A stretch of DNA of 64,000 bases from contig NW_022985557.1 of NCBI RefSeq assembly GCF_010093815.1, positions 1,054,001-1,118,000 on the forward strand. Direction: 5' to 3'. A model generated the notes under the pieces. It was given only the letters and a program-made list of their open reading frames with translations, was not told the origin of the DNA and ran no database searches. Positions 53,608-64,000 of the stretch are shown in pieces. The stretch's first letter is position 1. Every line of letters starts with the position of its first letter. A program made the position numbers and the translations under genes. This DNA is from Pseudovirgaria hyperparasitica. Lineage: Eukaryota > Ascomycota > Dothideomycetes > Acrospermales > Acrospermaceae.

Positions 53608-54369
53608 GGTGGAAATATAGGGGAAACAGGGGATTGAATTGGAATCTGGGGTACAGTAGGGTCAATACCTTTCTTGGGGATGTTTGAATTATATAACTGC
53701 CACATAAACTAGTTACATATTAGGGTAGTTAGCTTTCTGCTTGACCACATCCAGATGCCTCGGTACAATGTAAGTCTAGGACGCCTTGGTGGAGGCACTA
53801 GGTAGATCTGTAGCCAGATTTGGCATTGCTTACGAGCTTTCGAAGCTTCCCAGACATCCCGAGGCACAAGTCTCAAAACCCGAAAGCTGTGGCTGGGATG
53901 AGTGTGAATGTATATGTTTACATTGTGGTTGTTGTTGTTATAGAATGCAGACCATTGACGTCGATAGCAAGCATGCATATACCCAGGGAAGGGCCACGTG
54001 CCGCTAGTACGGAAACGGAAATTCGACCGCGGACCACAACTCGCGTAAACGGGAGATTTACGTCTGCAGATGCCCCGCGTGCTCGGAGCCCGATCCCGAC
54101 AATATTAGAACCATGGCTCTCCATCTTTTTGCATGAAGCCTGATCTCAAAACAACACCTGTCAAGCGCACTCTCTCGCGCGTGTTCAGTACCGCGGTTCG
54201 ATTGTGAGACTGCCGGTACGCGTGGACGACGAGCTGCTGCGAACGACAAGTACGCGGACTCCAGGCGGCTTGATCAAGGAACTTTGACATCATCCGCCGA
54301 ATTCCCACACAAATTCATTTCACTGCGTCCTCTCGGGCATACACGCTTCCGTGCTTCGAACTCGTCGTC
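53608..54369. promoter_or_regulatory. divergent promoter region, SDR and SER2
   Basis: 762 bp between two start codons on opposite strands. A short gttgttgtta run at about 53931-53940 is the only simple repeat. Confidence 0.4.
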
Positions 54370-55536
54370 ATGGCTGCTCTCGCTGTTAGTCCTCCGCCGA
54401 CTGGCACTCACATTGTTGCGACATTGTTCTATTCAACCACTCTACCTCCTGAGGCTCGCATCCATCCCGATTCTACTCATCACAATCCCCATGACATCAT
54501 CCCGACCGCCTCTCTGACCTCCCTGACTCATGGCTCCGTACCAACTGAGAACATTGATAATTACCCCCTTGAGCCACCGACACCTGGCCCGAATCCCCTT
54601 GATCACCTTTATGGTTCATACATATCTCGGGGATGTCTGACGAGCTTCCGGCAAGCTTTAGCCAAGGTCATTCCAAACTTCCACGATAAGAGCGTACTAG
54701 AGAAGGCATTGGATAATCCGTCATGGCCAAGGGTGATGGAAGTCACGTTCTTCATTCCCACCGGATCACAGATTACGGTCGAGAGCCTGCGGAGGAACGA
54801 GACAATCTCCCGCTATGAGCGAGAATGGAGCATCGAGACAGTCTTTCAAGTCAATGACGTGTGGAGGAGGTACAAGAGACTGGCAGTATTCGACATGGAC
54901 TCCACCTTGATCCAACAAGAAGTCATCGACGAAATTGCGCGCGAGATAGGCGTGGTCAAGGAGGTCAGTGCCATCACTGCTGCAGCAATGAACGGAGAGC
55001 TAGACTTTGAGGAATCCCTTCGTAGGCGCTGTGCGTTACTGAAGGGAGTGCCGAGCACGGTGTGGGAGACGCTGAAAACGCGTATCACTCTCAATACCGG
55101 TGCAGCTGATCTCGTTAGAAGTCTCAAAAAGCTGGGTTTCAAGACCGCAGTCCTCAGCGGCGGTTTCACCCCCTTGGCGGGCTGGCTTGCCGGGGAGCTT
55201 GGCCTTGACTACTTCCACGCCAATCACCTGGTCGTCAGTGCAGATGGCGCGACGTTGACAGGAGAGGTCACTGGCGAGATCGTGCATGCCGAGCGGAAAC
55301 GCTTACATGTATTAGACATTGCGGCGAAAGAAGGCGTCTCCCTACAGCAGGTGATTGCTGTTGGTGATGGTGCAAATGACTTGCCCATGATGGGTGTTGC
55401 TGGTATAGGTGTCGCCTTCCACGCAAAGCCGAGAGTACAGATGGAGGCTCCCGCAAGGTTGAACACGTCGACGCTGACTGACGTACTGTATTTGTTCGGT
55501 CTCACAAAAGAGGAGCAAGAAGAGCTCTTGAGGTGA
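54370..55536 (+). CDS. SER2: phosphoserine phosphatase
   Basis: Last step of serine synthesis, dephosphorylating O-phosphoserine. HAD superfamily, 388 residues, single exon. HAD motif I is 'FDMDSTL' (D175 nucleophile, D177), motif II is the Ser in 'TAVLSGGFTPLA', and motifs III/IV are the Lys in 'RKRLHVLDIAAKEG' and 'VGDGANDLPMM'. The Glu-rich cap 'QQEVIDEIAREIG' is typical of SerB. The N-terminal 165 residues form a regulatory-type region like that of yeast Ser2 and bacterial SerB ('MEVTFFIPTG'), possibly a diverged ACT-like fold. Length and ending are normal for filamentous fungi. Confidence 0.95.
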   Translation: MAALAVSPPPTGTHIVATLFYSTTLPPEARIHPDSTHHNPHDIIPTASLTSLTHGSVPTENIDNYPLEPPTPGPNPLDHLYGSYISRGCLTSFRQALAKVIPNFHDKSVLEKALDNPSWPRVMEVTFFIPTGSQITVESLRRNETISRYEREWSIETVFQVNDVWRRYKRLAVFDMDSTLIQQEVIDEIAREIGVVKEVSAITAAAMNGELDFEESLRRRCALLKGVPSTVWETLKTRITLNTGAADLVRSLKKLGFKTAVLSGGFTPLAGWLAGELGLDYFHANHLVVSADGATLTGEVTGEIVHAERKRLHVLDIAAKEGVSLQQVIAVGDGANDLPMMGVAGIGVAFHAKPRVQMEAPARLNTSTLTDVLYLFGLTKEEQEELLR

Positions 55537-56377
55537 GCAATACTGGACCAGTGCAGGATCCACTGTCCATCTGTATGGAATAGCCTACCGAAGAGAAATA
55601 TACCCATTATTAGTTCATGCTTGTCAACAACTTATCACTGCCTTGTACTTACATGCGTACTTCCCTTGGACCTGATCTCATGCTCAATAAGATGGGACCT
55701 GCTAGATGCACACCAATAGCTGGAGTTGATAGATAAAGACTTGAAAGCGCCCGAAGACACTCGGGTATGGTGCAGGGGCATATGAACCAGAAATCGTAGA
55801 CAGTTTGTAGTACTACAACGTATTCTCAATACACTCGGAAAGTATGAGACTCATTAATTCTAAAGATACAGGTAGATATCGTACTAGTATACCAGGATAC
55901 CAGCGCCCCTGACCGAACTCATACCTAAATTAGAATAGTGGCTGGTGTAAGGTGTGGCGCGCTTGCAGTGGTTCCCCGAGCTTAAATCGACTGGGTTTTT
56001 CACGCTAGCAAGCATCGATATCCCAGCGCGAATCGGCGCCACAGGCTGACATCGCCGCTGTCGTCTTCCCTGTCAAGTACATTTACTACCTTAGGTTTTA
56101 GGGTGTAGGGTGTCCACAATCACTTCTCATTCACTGCTATAATTCTAGTGCATGCAGAACTCTTCTCTCCTCCAGTCGTGCGGGCGAGTCTAGAGAGAGA
56201 GCGCGGTGGCTAGATTCGCAGCTTTCTCTGCACGCGACTGCATCATCGCCTGCGCTGGAATGAGGTCATCCCGCGAGCATTTCTAAATTCAGTTCTACCC
56301 TCGTCTCGAGCCTCTTGGCTTTTTTGTACCACGTTCTCACGCCTTTTTGCCCAGAAGGCTGCTATTGTCTCACCGAC
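55537..56377. other. intergenic region and promoter of the glucosyltransferase
   Basis: 841 bp between two plus-strand genes. The frame upstream of 56378 is open back to 56315 but adds no conserved residues. Confidence 0.45.
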
Positions 56378-59300
56378 ATGGCTGACCTCCGCGACGAAGC
56401 TGACAATGCTGTTGTGCATACCGTGGTCCCGCCTGCCACCGACTTCCCATACCCATCGTCCAGCGACGCAGCATCAGAGACCTCGGTAGCGAAGCCGGCT
56501 CCTGAGACTGACAAAGAACCTCCAATACCCACCAAGAATGGCGTTCCCCAACCTCGCAAAGCGCAGACTGTACCAGCAGACCTTGGCGCTGTCAAACGTA
56601 GCAGTGCCGAGCTTCCTCGTAGAAAGAATACCCCGGGGCATCTCATGAGGATGGAAACGGTGCCTGACAACCATGAGCATGAAGAGTTGCTGAGGCGCAC
56701 GCGTTCAGATAGACCGCCAATCATAAAATCTTTGTCGGTCACCGGGGGAAGGAGGCGACCAGCCTTCAATGGATCACAGCGGCCGCACTCGCCCCCTGGC
56801 TTGACTCGTGCCATCACATATCGATTTGATGACTACTCCGAGGATGAAGGTGATAGTAGCTCAGACGAGGCTGTTGTTGACCATGGAGAGCATGTTGATG
56901 CTGCTGAGCGTCCGCGCGAGCACCATACGAAGAAGCAGAAGACCAGGAGACCTTCGAGCTCCGATCCTTACAGTCGTTTCTCTGTTGGAAATGATAATTT
57001 CAAAACGAAAGGAAGAGTCTCGAGACGCGATGGAAGACTCAAAATCTCTATCAAAGAGCACGCCACCACAGGATATCTCGCAAAAACGCTCAATGCAGGC
57101 ATCAAACGAACATTGCGACAGTCACAGGCTCATAAGCCTTCTCTCGCTGCTGTCGCTGAGAAAGCTGCCGGCAGTGCGATCATACCAGGCTTTCACATGG
57201 ACGATCGGCCTATACCAAATTTGAATATTGTAATCATGGTGATTGGCTCTCGTGGTGATATACAGCCTTTCATTAAGATCGGAAAGATTCTGAAAGAAGA
57301 GCATGGACATCGTGTACGTATAGCTACGCATCCAACGTTCAAGAAATTTGTGGAAAAGGATTCGGGCCTCGAGTTCTTTAACGTTGGCGGTGATCCGAGC
57401 GAGCTCATGGCCTTCATGGTCAAAAATCCTGGCTTGATTCCTTCCGTTGAGACTGTCCGGCAAGGTGAAATTGGTCGGCGGCGAGCTGCCATGTCCGAAA
57501 TGTTTGACGGCTTTTGGAGAGCATGTATTAATGCTACAGATGATGAGACTGATATGGCTAATCTCAAAATGAGTACGTTAAATCTATCGAGATGGCCACT
57601 GTGCTAACCTGGTCAAGTGGGCAACAAACGCGCATTCGTAGCCGACGCAATAATCGCGAACCCTCCATCGTTCGCACATGTACATATTGCGGAGCGTCTT
57701 GGAATTCCGCTGCATATGATGTTCACCTTTCCATACACCCCCACTACTCAGTTCCCGCACCCTCTAGCCAACATCAAAAGTAGTAATGTCGACCCAAGCT
57801 ATGGAAATTTCATCAGTTATCCACTTGTCGATATGATGACGTGGCAGGGTCTTGGTGATCTGGTCAACAAGTTTAGAAAACATACTCTTGGGATGGAACC
57901 AGTATCAACCCTATGGGCACCTGGTCAATTGTATAGGCTGAAAGTACCATACACATACATGGTAAGCATGGGCACACATTTTGATATGAATTTGCTGACA
58001 AGTCCCAGTGGTCACCAGGTCTTGTGCCAAAACCTTCGGATTGGGGTCCGGAGATTGATATCGCAGGCTTCGTCTTCTTGGAGCTCGCGTCCTCATTTAA
58101 ACCTTCAAAAGAGCTTTCAGACTTTATGAAGGCTGGACCTCCACCTGTCTACATTGGATTTGGTAGCATTGTTGTTGATGATCCTGAAGCATTCACAAAG
58201 ATGATTCTCGATGCTGTAAAGATTGCCGGAGTCAGAGCACTTGTTAGTAAAGGATGGGGAGGTTTAGGTGGTAACGATACGGCCCCTGATAACGTCTTCT
58301 TCCTTGGTAACACTCCTCATGATTGGCTCTTCCCACAAGTTCAAGCTGTCATTCATCACGGTGGAGCCGGCACAACAGCGATGGGTCTAAAATGCGGTAG
58401 GCCGACCATGATTGTGCCTTTCTTCGGCGATCAACCCTTCTGGGGAGCCATGGTAGCTGAGAAGAAAGCTGGTGCACACGAGTGTATCCCATTTAAAAGC
58501 CTTACTACCGAGCTGTTTGCCAAAGGTATCAAGGAATGTCTAACAGACGAAGCCAAAGAGAATGCACAAGTGATCGCACACAGCATTGAAGCAGAAGGTG
58601 ACGGCGCAGCGAACGCCGTGAAAGCTTTCCATCACAACTTACCAATGCAAGGCAGTCACTCTATGCGCTGTTCACTGTTAGAGGAGCGCGTTGCTGTATG
58701 GCATATGAAAGGCACCAAACTTCGATTATCGTCGCTCGCTGCTGATGTTTTGGTCGATCGCAAGAAACTCAAGTGGAGCCAACTCCGATTGATCCGCCAC
58801 AAAGATTGGAACGACTTTGGTGGACCTGGCGAGCCTCTGACGGGAGGTGGTACTGCGCTCGTTCGAACGACAGCAAGTGCAGCAAAAGGTGTCATAGAGG
58901 TGCCTGTCAATATGGTTCGCAGCATTAAAAGGCGCGAGAAACATGCCGAGAAGAAGAAGAAACTCCGTCAACGGCAAGAAAAGGAACTAGAGAAAGTCAG
59001 TTCGGATGGCCTTGCCGACGCGAAGATAGTTTCCAGCCATCCCGAAACCGATGCTCACCAGCCTTCCGCAGACCAGCTTACACGACAAGACACTGATCCT
59101 ATGCTCGACCGCGCTCGCAGGCCTAAGGTTGAACGCAACGATACAAATCTCAGCAAGATCTCCGCCGATCCCTCTGAGAATTTCGTCGAAGAAAATGTCC
59201 ATCACACCCTGCATTCCGCAGGGAAAGTCGGCTCCGCGATTCTCAAGGCGCCCATGGAGCTTTCACTTGCAGTTGCGCAAGGCTTCCACAACGCACCGCG

Positions 59301-60249
59301 TCTGTATGGAGACGAGACAGTGCGTCGCCCTATTCGTGTATCTGGCTTCTATTCAGGCTTGCGCGCTGGAAGAGACGAATTTGTGTACGGCATATACGAC
59401 GCATTCACCGGCTTGTATACGCATCCCAGGGATGGGGTCAAGAGGGAGGGTGCGCTGGGCCTGGTAAAAGGTGTCGGCACAGGCGTAGGCGGACTAGTTC
59501 TCAAGCACCTCGCAGCCGTCATCGGGCCGGGCGCATATGCAGCGAAGGGCGTGCATATGGAATTCCGTAAGAGACACCAACCGACAGGCTTCATCCGGCG
59601 CGCACGGATTCTCCAGGGGCGAGATGACATTGATGGGATCGACAAGGGCGACGAAGACGATGTCGTGGATACCGTGCTACGCGGTTGGAGCATCGTATCG
59701 GACGTAATTGAACTGCAGAACAAGCAGCATGAGCGCGAGGAGAAGAAGCACCATGGCACTGTGAGCAGCTTGTTTGATAAGAGCCATCTCAATGTCAAGC
59801 ATCTCGGCGAGAACTATAGGCAACGTCGCACTGTTGGAAAGTTACAGAGCGTCGCCGTGGCAGAACGTACACTGCAAGCACAAAAACATGGGATGAGCTT
59901 GGAGGAGTTCGAGAAGAAGAAAGTCCAGAATCCCGAAGGAGAGAAGGAAAGCAAGTCTGAAGACACAGGTGGTTGGCGCGGGCGCTTCAACAGAGAGTCC
60001 CGGCGAAATCAAAAAGACAGCAATGAGCGCTCGTCCAGCAAGGCTAGCAAAATCGTAAACTCTAAAGATGCCTCAAGAACGCATTCGGAACCAATTGCGC
60101 TACAGAGTAATGGTTTACTGGTGGCTGAAGACAACAACCTTGGGGAAACTATTAGCAGCAAACCAATGAATGGAACGACACAGTGTGCAGATTTCGCGAC
60201 CATTGATAAGGGATTGGGAAAGGAGAATGAGCGTGTTGCGGTCGCATGA
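56378..60249 (+). CDS. sterol-glucosyltransferase-like protein with Vps13/Atg2-like C-terminal module
   Basis: Three exons: 56378..57572, 57618..57961 and 58009..60249, introns 45 and 47 bp, 1,259 residues. After about 290 disordered residues comes a GT28/GT1 glycosyltransferase: '[20 protein letters not shown]' (acceptor half, near 300), '[13 protein letters not shown]', and the UDP-sugar site '[19 protein letters not shown]' near residue 627. This is the UDP-glucose:sterol glucosyltransferase group (Atg26, Ugt51). No GRAM/PH domain precedes it, unlike Atg26. The C-terminal third has '[20 protein letters not shown]' and '[20 protein letters not shown]' near 970-1015, resembling the C-terminal helices of Vps13/Atg2 lipid-transfer proteins, then charged coiled coil. 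Role in sterol or other lipid glycosylation at membranes is inferred. Confidence 0.87.
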
Positions 60250-61321
60250 TCGTACATGTATGGCTGTGTGTGAAGGATTGATCATTTTTCTGCGATGGAT
60301 ACCCCTTTTATGCGTGTAGTGCGTACGTAGAGAGACGGAAGACCGGTGAAATCAAACGAAATGTTCATCTACCATCTTTTTGTGCTTAGTAAGAGCTGCG
60401 TGTGCAGTAGTTTGCATTACATGCTTGAACCAACGAATGATTTGCGAAACACGAGTAAAACATACAGCATTTATAGCTATTTGTGAACCTTAGAGAATGA
60501 AGATCTATGTAATTGCTTTTTCGTCCGATGGGGCAATATAAGAGTTTGAACATGGAGAACAGTGTGTGTTTGAATGGATCTCTTAGAGGCTATGTAAACA
60601 GTTCTCGATATTGCTTTGTTCTGTCGCACATGGGTGGAGAATGCCTTCGATGGCTACGTTAATAAATCCCGGAAGAGGAATTCCATAGGGATGATTGGTG
60701 CATGGCTTCGTGGCAAAAGGGGACTACTTTGCTTGGGGATTTACTGATGACTAGGGCTTTAGTCTACGAGAAGCACTTTTCAGACTTGTTCCTCCTTAAA
60801 CATGTGGTTCTTTGGATGCTACTTGGGCCTGGAACTCCCCATATATAGGTATCTCTTTGGTCTTGTGGACTGCAGTCTCTGGTATCTTTACTTTTGAAGC
60901 ATGAGGATTATCTCTATTGCTGACTTGCATTCTATTCGTTGCTCACCCAGACCCTCTTTCAAGTATACTGTGCGTGCTCGAAGACTCATTTAGTCTCTTG
61001 GTTCCGAGTAAATCGCCACAGTATTCACAAGCCTGAATTCTTTTTCGACGAAATCATCTCTGATATCGGATCCATTTTGGACAGAGCTCAGACCAGTCAC
61101 AGAGCCATAGAAAATGAGCGTGGTTGCGTGCCAAATGACGGTAACGCCCATAAGATACAGTATTGATGTTGCTAAGAAGTCAGATCAAAGCTTCGGGAGA
61201 TGAGGTCGAGCACGTGAAAGAGCTAGTCTGCATTAAGCTTAGCTCCCCTTTCCGCGAAAGTGCCACATCGCGTGTATCATGGACATTTCTGGGTGGTCTC
61301 GGTCATCACACAACACCAACC
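60250..61321. other. intergenic region, no gene seen
   Basis: 1.07 kb between two plus-strand genes; holds a 3' flank and the ERV25 promoter. Nothing else recognised. Confidence 0.5.
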
Positions 61322-62150
61322 ATGGAGTCGTTATATCGATTGCTGAGGCTGCTACTTTTCATCACAGCGCTCCCACTGGTGACTGCCCTTAAGTTCGACA
61401 TCAAAGCGCACCCGGGTCACGAATCCGCAAAACACGAACGATGCATACGGAATTTCGTTTCACGAGAGCAACTGGTGGTTGTTACCGCTATCGTCAGCGG
61501 TCACCGCGGTGATGGACAGACCTTGAACATGCATGTCAGTATTGGTGCCCAAACAGCCACTTCTGCCTAGGTTAGATATCCTATACTGACTCAATTGGCT
61601 TTCAGATTCGGGATGCTGTTGGTAATGACTATGGAAAGCCCAAAGACGTTTCTGGAGAGAATCGATATGCATTCACGTCACATGCGGACGCAGCATTTGA
61701 CGTTTGCTTCGAGAACATTCGGTCTGGAGGTGTGTCATCCAGTAACGCCCAGAGCCGCCCAGTCTGACTTGTTTACAGGTGGCTCCCAATTTCTCTCAAG
61801 GCACGTCGAGCTCGACATCGACATCGGTGCTGACGCCAAGGACTGGTCGGCTATACAAGCCAAGGAGGCTCTGAAGCCATTGGAAGCAGATCTGCAACGG
61901 ATAGAGGAGAACCTGGCGGAGATTGTGCACGAGATGGACTATTTGCGCGGCCGGGAGCAGAAGTTGCGGGACACAAATGAGAGCACAAATGAGCGAGTGA
62001 AGTGGTTTGCGTTTGCAACAATGGGCGTTCTAGTCTCACTCGGTGCATGGCAGGTCATATACCTGCGAGCGTACTTTCGGTTGGTATCGTCCCTTGACGA
62101 CCATGCGACAATGCTAACGCACAACTTTCAGGTCCAAGCATCTCATTTGA
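61322..62150 (+). CDS. ERV25: p24 cargo receptor Erv25 (p24 delta)
   Basis: COPII vesicle cargo adaptor cycling between ER and Golgi. Four exons: 61322..61534, 61606..61729, 61779..62079 and 62132..62150 (19 nt); introns 71, 49 and 52 bp; 218 residues. A signal peptide (about 1-22, '[13 protein letters not shown]') precedes the GOLD domain, which opens '[20 protein letters not shown]' with the disulfide pair at C40 and the Cys in '[10 protein letters not shown]'. A coiled coil ('[20 protein letters not shown]') leads to a TM helix ('[20 protein letters not shown]') and a short cytosolic tail 'RAYFRSKHLI', with the aromatic COP-binding motif and basic residues. The last 7 codons lie in the small fourth exon. 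Confidence 0.95.
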
Positions 62151-63078
62151 TGAACCCTCCATATTTTTTAAAAGACAGTCTTCGAGAGTATATGTCCGCA
62201 TTACCTATGGCCTTGATACCTCGTAATATTACCGCGACCCTAAATAAGGTCAGCATCTGGTATGCCTAGACGATAACGAGATAAAAGATGCAGGAATATA
62301 TCAGCAAATCGATATGAGCACCGCAAGATTGAGCACGTCGTATGAGTATCCACCTATGAAGCAAGGGGCTGCTGTGAAAGACTTTTGCCCGCAAAGATGC
62401 GCAAGCTCACGAAGGGATGCACACCAAGCCAGCAGCTGATTCGATTTGAACCACTTCGAGTATTGGCTTTGCACGCATACGTGTATGCGTAACTATATTT
62501 CGTTTTATATTAAAGCTCTATTGTGTACACGAAGTTCCTACGTCTACTTTTCAGTTCTTCCATTAAGACTGCAACAAACAAGTGCACTCTAGAATCTTAA
62601 TTTCTCATGTATCATTCTGGCATGTAAGACATCATGTACCGTGTGTCCGAATGTCAACAAATCAAGAGCTAGGACATTATGACCAAGTGTGGATGGGAAC
62701 CGAGTTCAACGATTCAGGTACTTCGGGAGCATCGGAAGTCATCCTTGAGTACCAACGACCAACGTCATTTTTGGTGAAAATTGACAAAAGAAATCGCGGT
62801 GAGGTAAGGCTGAAACCCCCAATGTCTGTGCGGGCAGTGACGTAGAATGTTGATGTTGATGGCCCGGGTCGCTCCTTCGAAAACAATGGGATGAACACTG
62901 TTGGCTTGGCACGTTGGCGCGTCGTGCCACGGAGATTTTCATCTGACCCCAACAGAACCCCAAACACAGGACCTGTTAATACTTCCACTGTCCGCCTTCC
63001 TCTGCGCACATCCTATACGTTCCCTCCTACCACCTGAACCTCAACATATTTCTAAATCGTCGTTTAAATCGTCGCATC
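62151..63078. other. intergenic region, no gene seen
   Basis: 928 bp between ERV25 and the terminal orphan gene. Short frames only. Confidence 0.5.
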
Positions 63079-63936
63079 ATGTCTCTTGCGCGCAGCGATA
63101 CCTTTGGCGAGCACGTCTACATTCCCCCGACCGACGACGACGATGACTCTCCCGATCAGACCTCCTCTTGCGAACCAACTCACAATCAACCCACTGCTCC
63201 ACGCTACATGCATCGCATGCTACGTGCCTACCATGCCAGTCCTACCGGCGAGACAACTGCCCTGAAGAAGCCCGATTCGTTCCACAGTCTTACGCACTGG
63301 TTTGTACTATACGTCTACGCCGTGAATGGCCGCGACGATAACTATCTCGGCCCTAAGAATGACACTACTGAGTCATTCTCTAGACCCGACGAAAATCTAC
63401 AGAACATATGTATGGATGCCATCCGCGAGTACTTTCGCTTGCGAAACCTTGCCGCAACCCCCTTCCGTATCGAGTATCTGTATAAGTCTCTGCCCAATGG
63501 TGAAGGTGACCTTATGAAGAAGTTCCTGCTCCAGACCGTTGCCTGGAGACTTACCAAGGAAGGTCCATCCACTGGATTCAAGTCGGCCCCTCCTGAACCC
63601 CTCTCTATCTGGGTAAAGGAGAACACGGCCAGCAATGCGCGAAGCCTTTCTCCAAGCTTCTTACATATGCTCGACAGGAATCATGATATCTGCCGAGATT
63701 TCTGTATTGTCATGTCCAATGTTTCGATCGTTGGCCGAGACGCTATGAAGGATGCTAGACAGGGCCCAACGGAGAAGTGGCATGTGGGAAGTGTTCAAGC
63801 GTCCGATGGAGGTGTCAAGATGCAGCGAGAGAGCTCCAAGGATTCAGGTTATGGTGATGAGATGAATGAGATGAAAGAGGCTACCGAAAACTTGAGGAAT
63901 ATCTCGCTTGGTTCCTCGGTCGCCGCTGGTGCCTGA
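63079..63936 (+). CDS. hypothetical protein, unknown function
   Basis: Single exon, 285 residues from a good ATG context (catcATGtc). The N-terminus has an Asp run ('PPTDDDDDSP'). The middle, about 40-215, looks folded ('FHSLTHWFVLYVYAVNG', 'AIREYFRLRNLAATPFRIEY', 'LLQTVAWRLTKEG', 'RDFCIVMSNVSIVG'). The tail is polar, with 'SSKDSGYGDEMNEMKE'. No catalytic motif, signal peptide or TM helix is visible. The C-terminal 'DSGYGDE' resembles a phosphodegron-like Ser/Gly element, only a resemblance. I do not recognise a family. It could be a lineage-restricted protein. Confidence 0.65.
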   Translation: MSLARSDTFGEHVYIPPTDDDDDSPDQTSSCEPTHNQPTAPRYMHRMLRAYHASPTGETTALKKPDSFHSLTHWFVLYVYAVNGRDDNYLGPKNDTTESFSRPDENLQNICMDAIREYFRLRNLAATPFRIEYLYKSLPNGEGDLMKKFLLQTVAWRLTKEGPSTGFKSAPPEPLSIWVKENTASNARSLSPSFLHMLDRNHDICRDFCIVMSNVSIVGRDAMKDARQGPTEKWHVGSVQASDGGVKMQRESSKDSGYGDEMNEMKEATENLRNISLGSSVAAGA

Positions 63937-64000
63937 TTTATCTGGTCGAGTAATGTCGGGCAATGAACGCATACATGGCGTTTATGGATACGTGTTGTTT

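Overview
The window is nuclear DNA of a filamentous ascomycete (Pezizomycotina). Dothideomycetes is my best guess, from overall protein resemblance rather than a diagnostic marker. Reasons: about 29 protein genes sit on both strands with 0.3-2.2 kb between them; most introns are 45-60 bp, with GTRNGT-like donors and CTAAC/CTGAC branch sites; and the protein set is typically fungal (Mrc1, Cdt1, Snu13, Vma3, Yaf9, Ssn3, Coq11, a fungal RdRP and an (R)-selective transaminase). I saw no transposon, LTR element, viral relic or CRISPR array.

Layout. 0.6-6.6 kb: secreted RNase T2 (-), a dysferlin-domain protein (+), a four-TM orphan (+) and a small calcofluor-hypersensitivity-like protein (+). 7-17.7 kb: the checkpoint mediator Mrc1 (-), a lone O-methyltransferase (-) in a gene-poor stretch, and the Mediator kinase Ssn3/Cdk8 (-). 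18-28 kb: a sugar-porter-type MFS carrier, GTP cyclohydrolase II, a Gfo/Idh/MocA oxidoreductase, an intron-containing tRNA-Cys, a Ser/Pro-rich protein, V-ATPase subunit c and Snu13. 28-38.6 kb: an (R)-amine transaminase, a large RdRP-helicase gene, a P-loop ATPase divergent from it, and a mitochondrial acyl-CoA dehydrogenase. 39.8-51 kb: Coq11-like protein and Yaf9 head to head, a secreted BYS1/thaumatin-like protein, gamma-tubulin, Cdt1 and a secreted protein with Kex2-type sites. 52-64 kb: a short-chain dehydrogenase, phosphoserine phosphatase, a sterol-glucosyltransferase-like protein, the p24 cargo receptor Erv25 and an orphan at the right edge.

Most genes are independent housekeeping functions. 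The standout is at 30.1-35.5 kb. Splicing a 113-bp intron joins an RNA-dependent RNA polymerase (catalytic DLDGD) in frame to a complete UPF1-like SF1 helicase, giving one polypeptide of about 1,718 residues. In fission yeast the corresponding activities are separate subunits (Rdp1 and Hrr1) of the RNA-directed RNA polymerase complex, and in Neurospora they are SAD-1 and SAD-3. If the intron is retained, the two reading frames meet in an ATGA stop-start overlap.

Gene models were built by reading splice sites and checking that frame and family motifs continue across every junction. No alignment or database search could be run, so names rest on recognised motifs and remembered family sequences.
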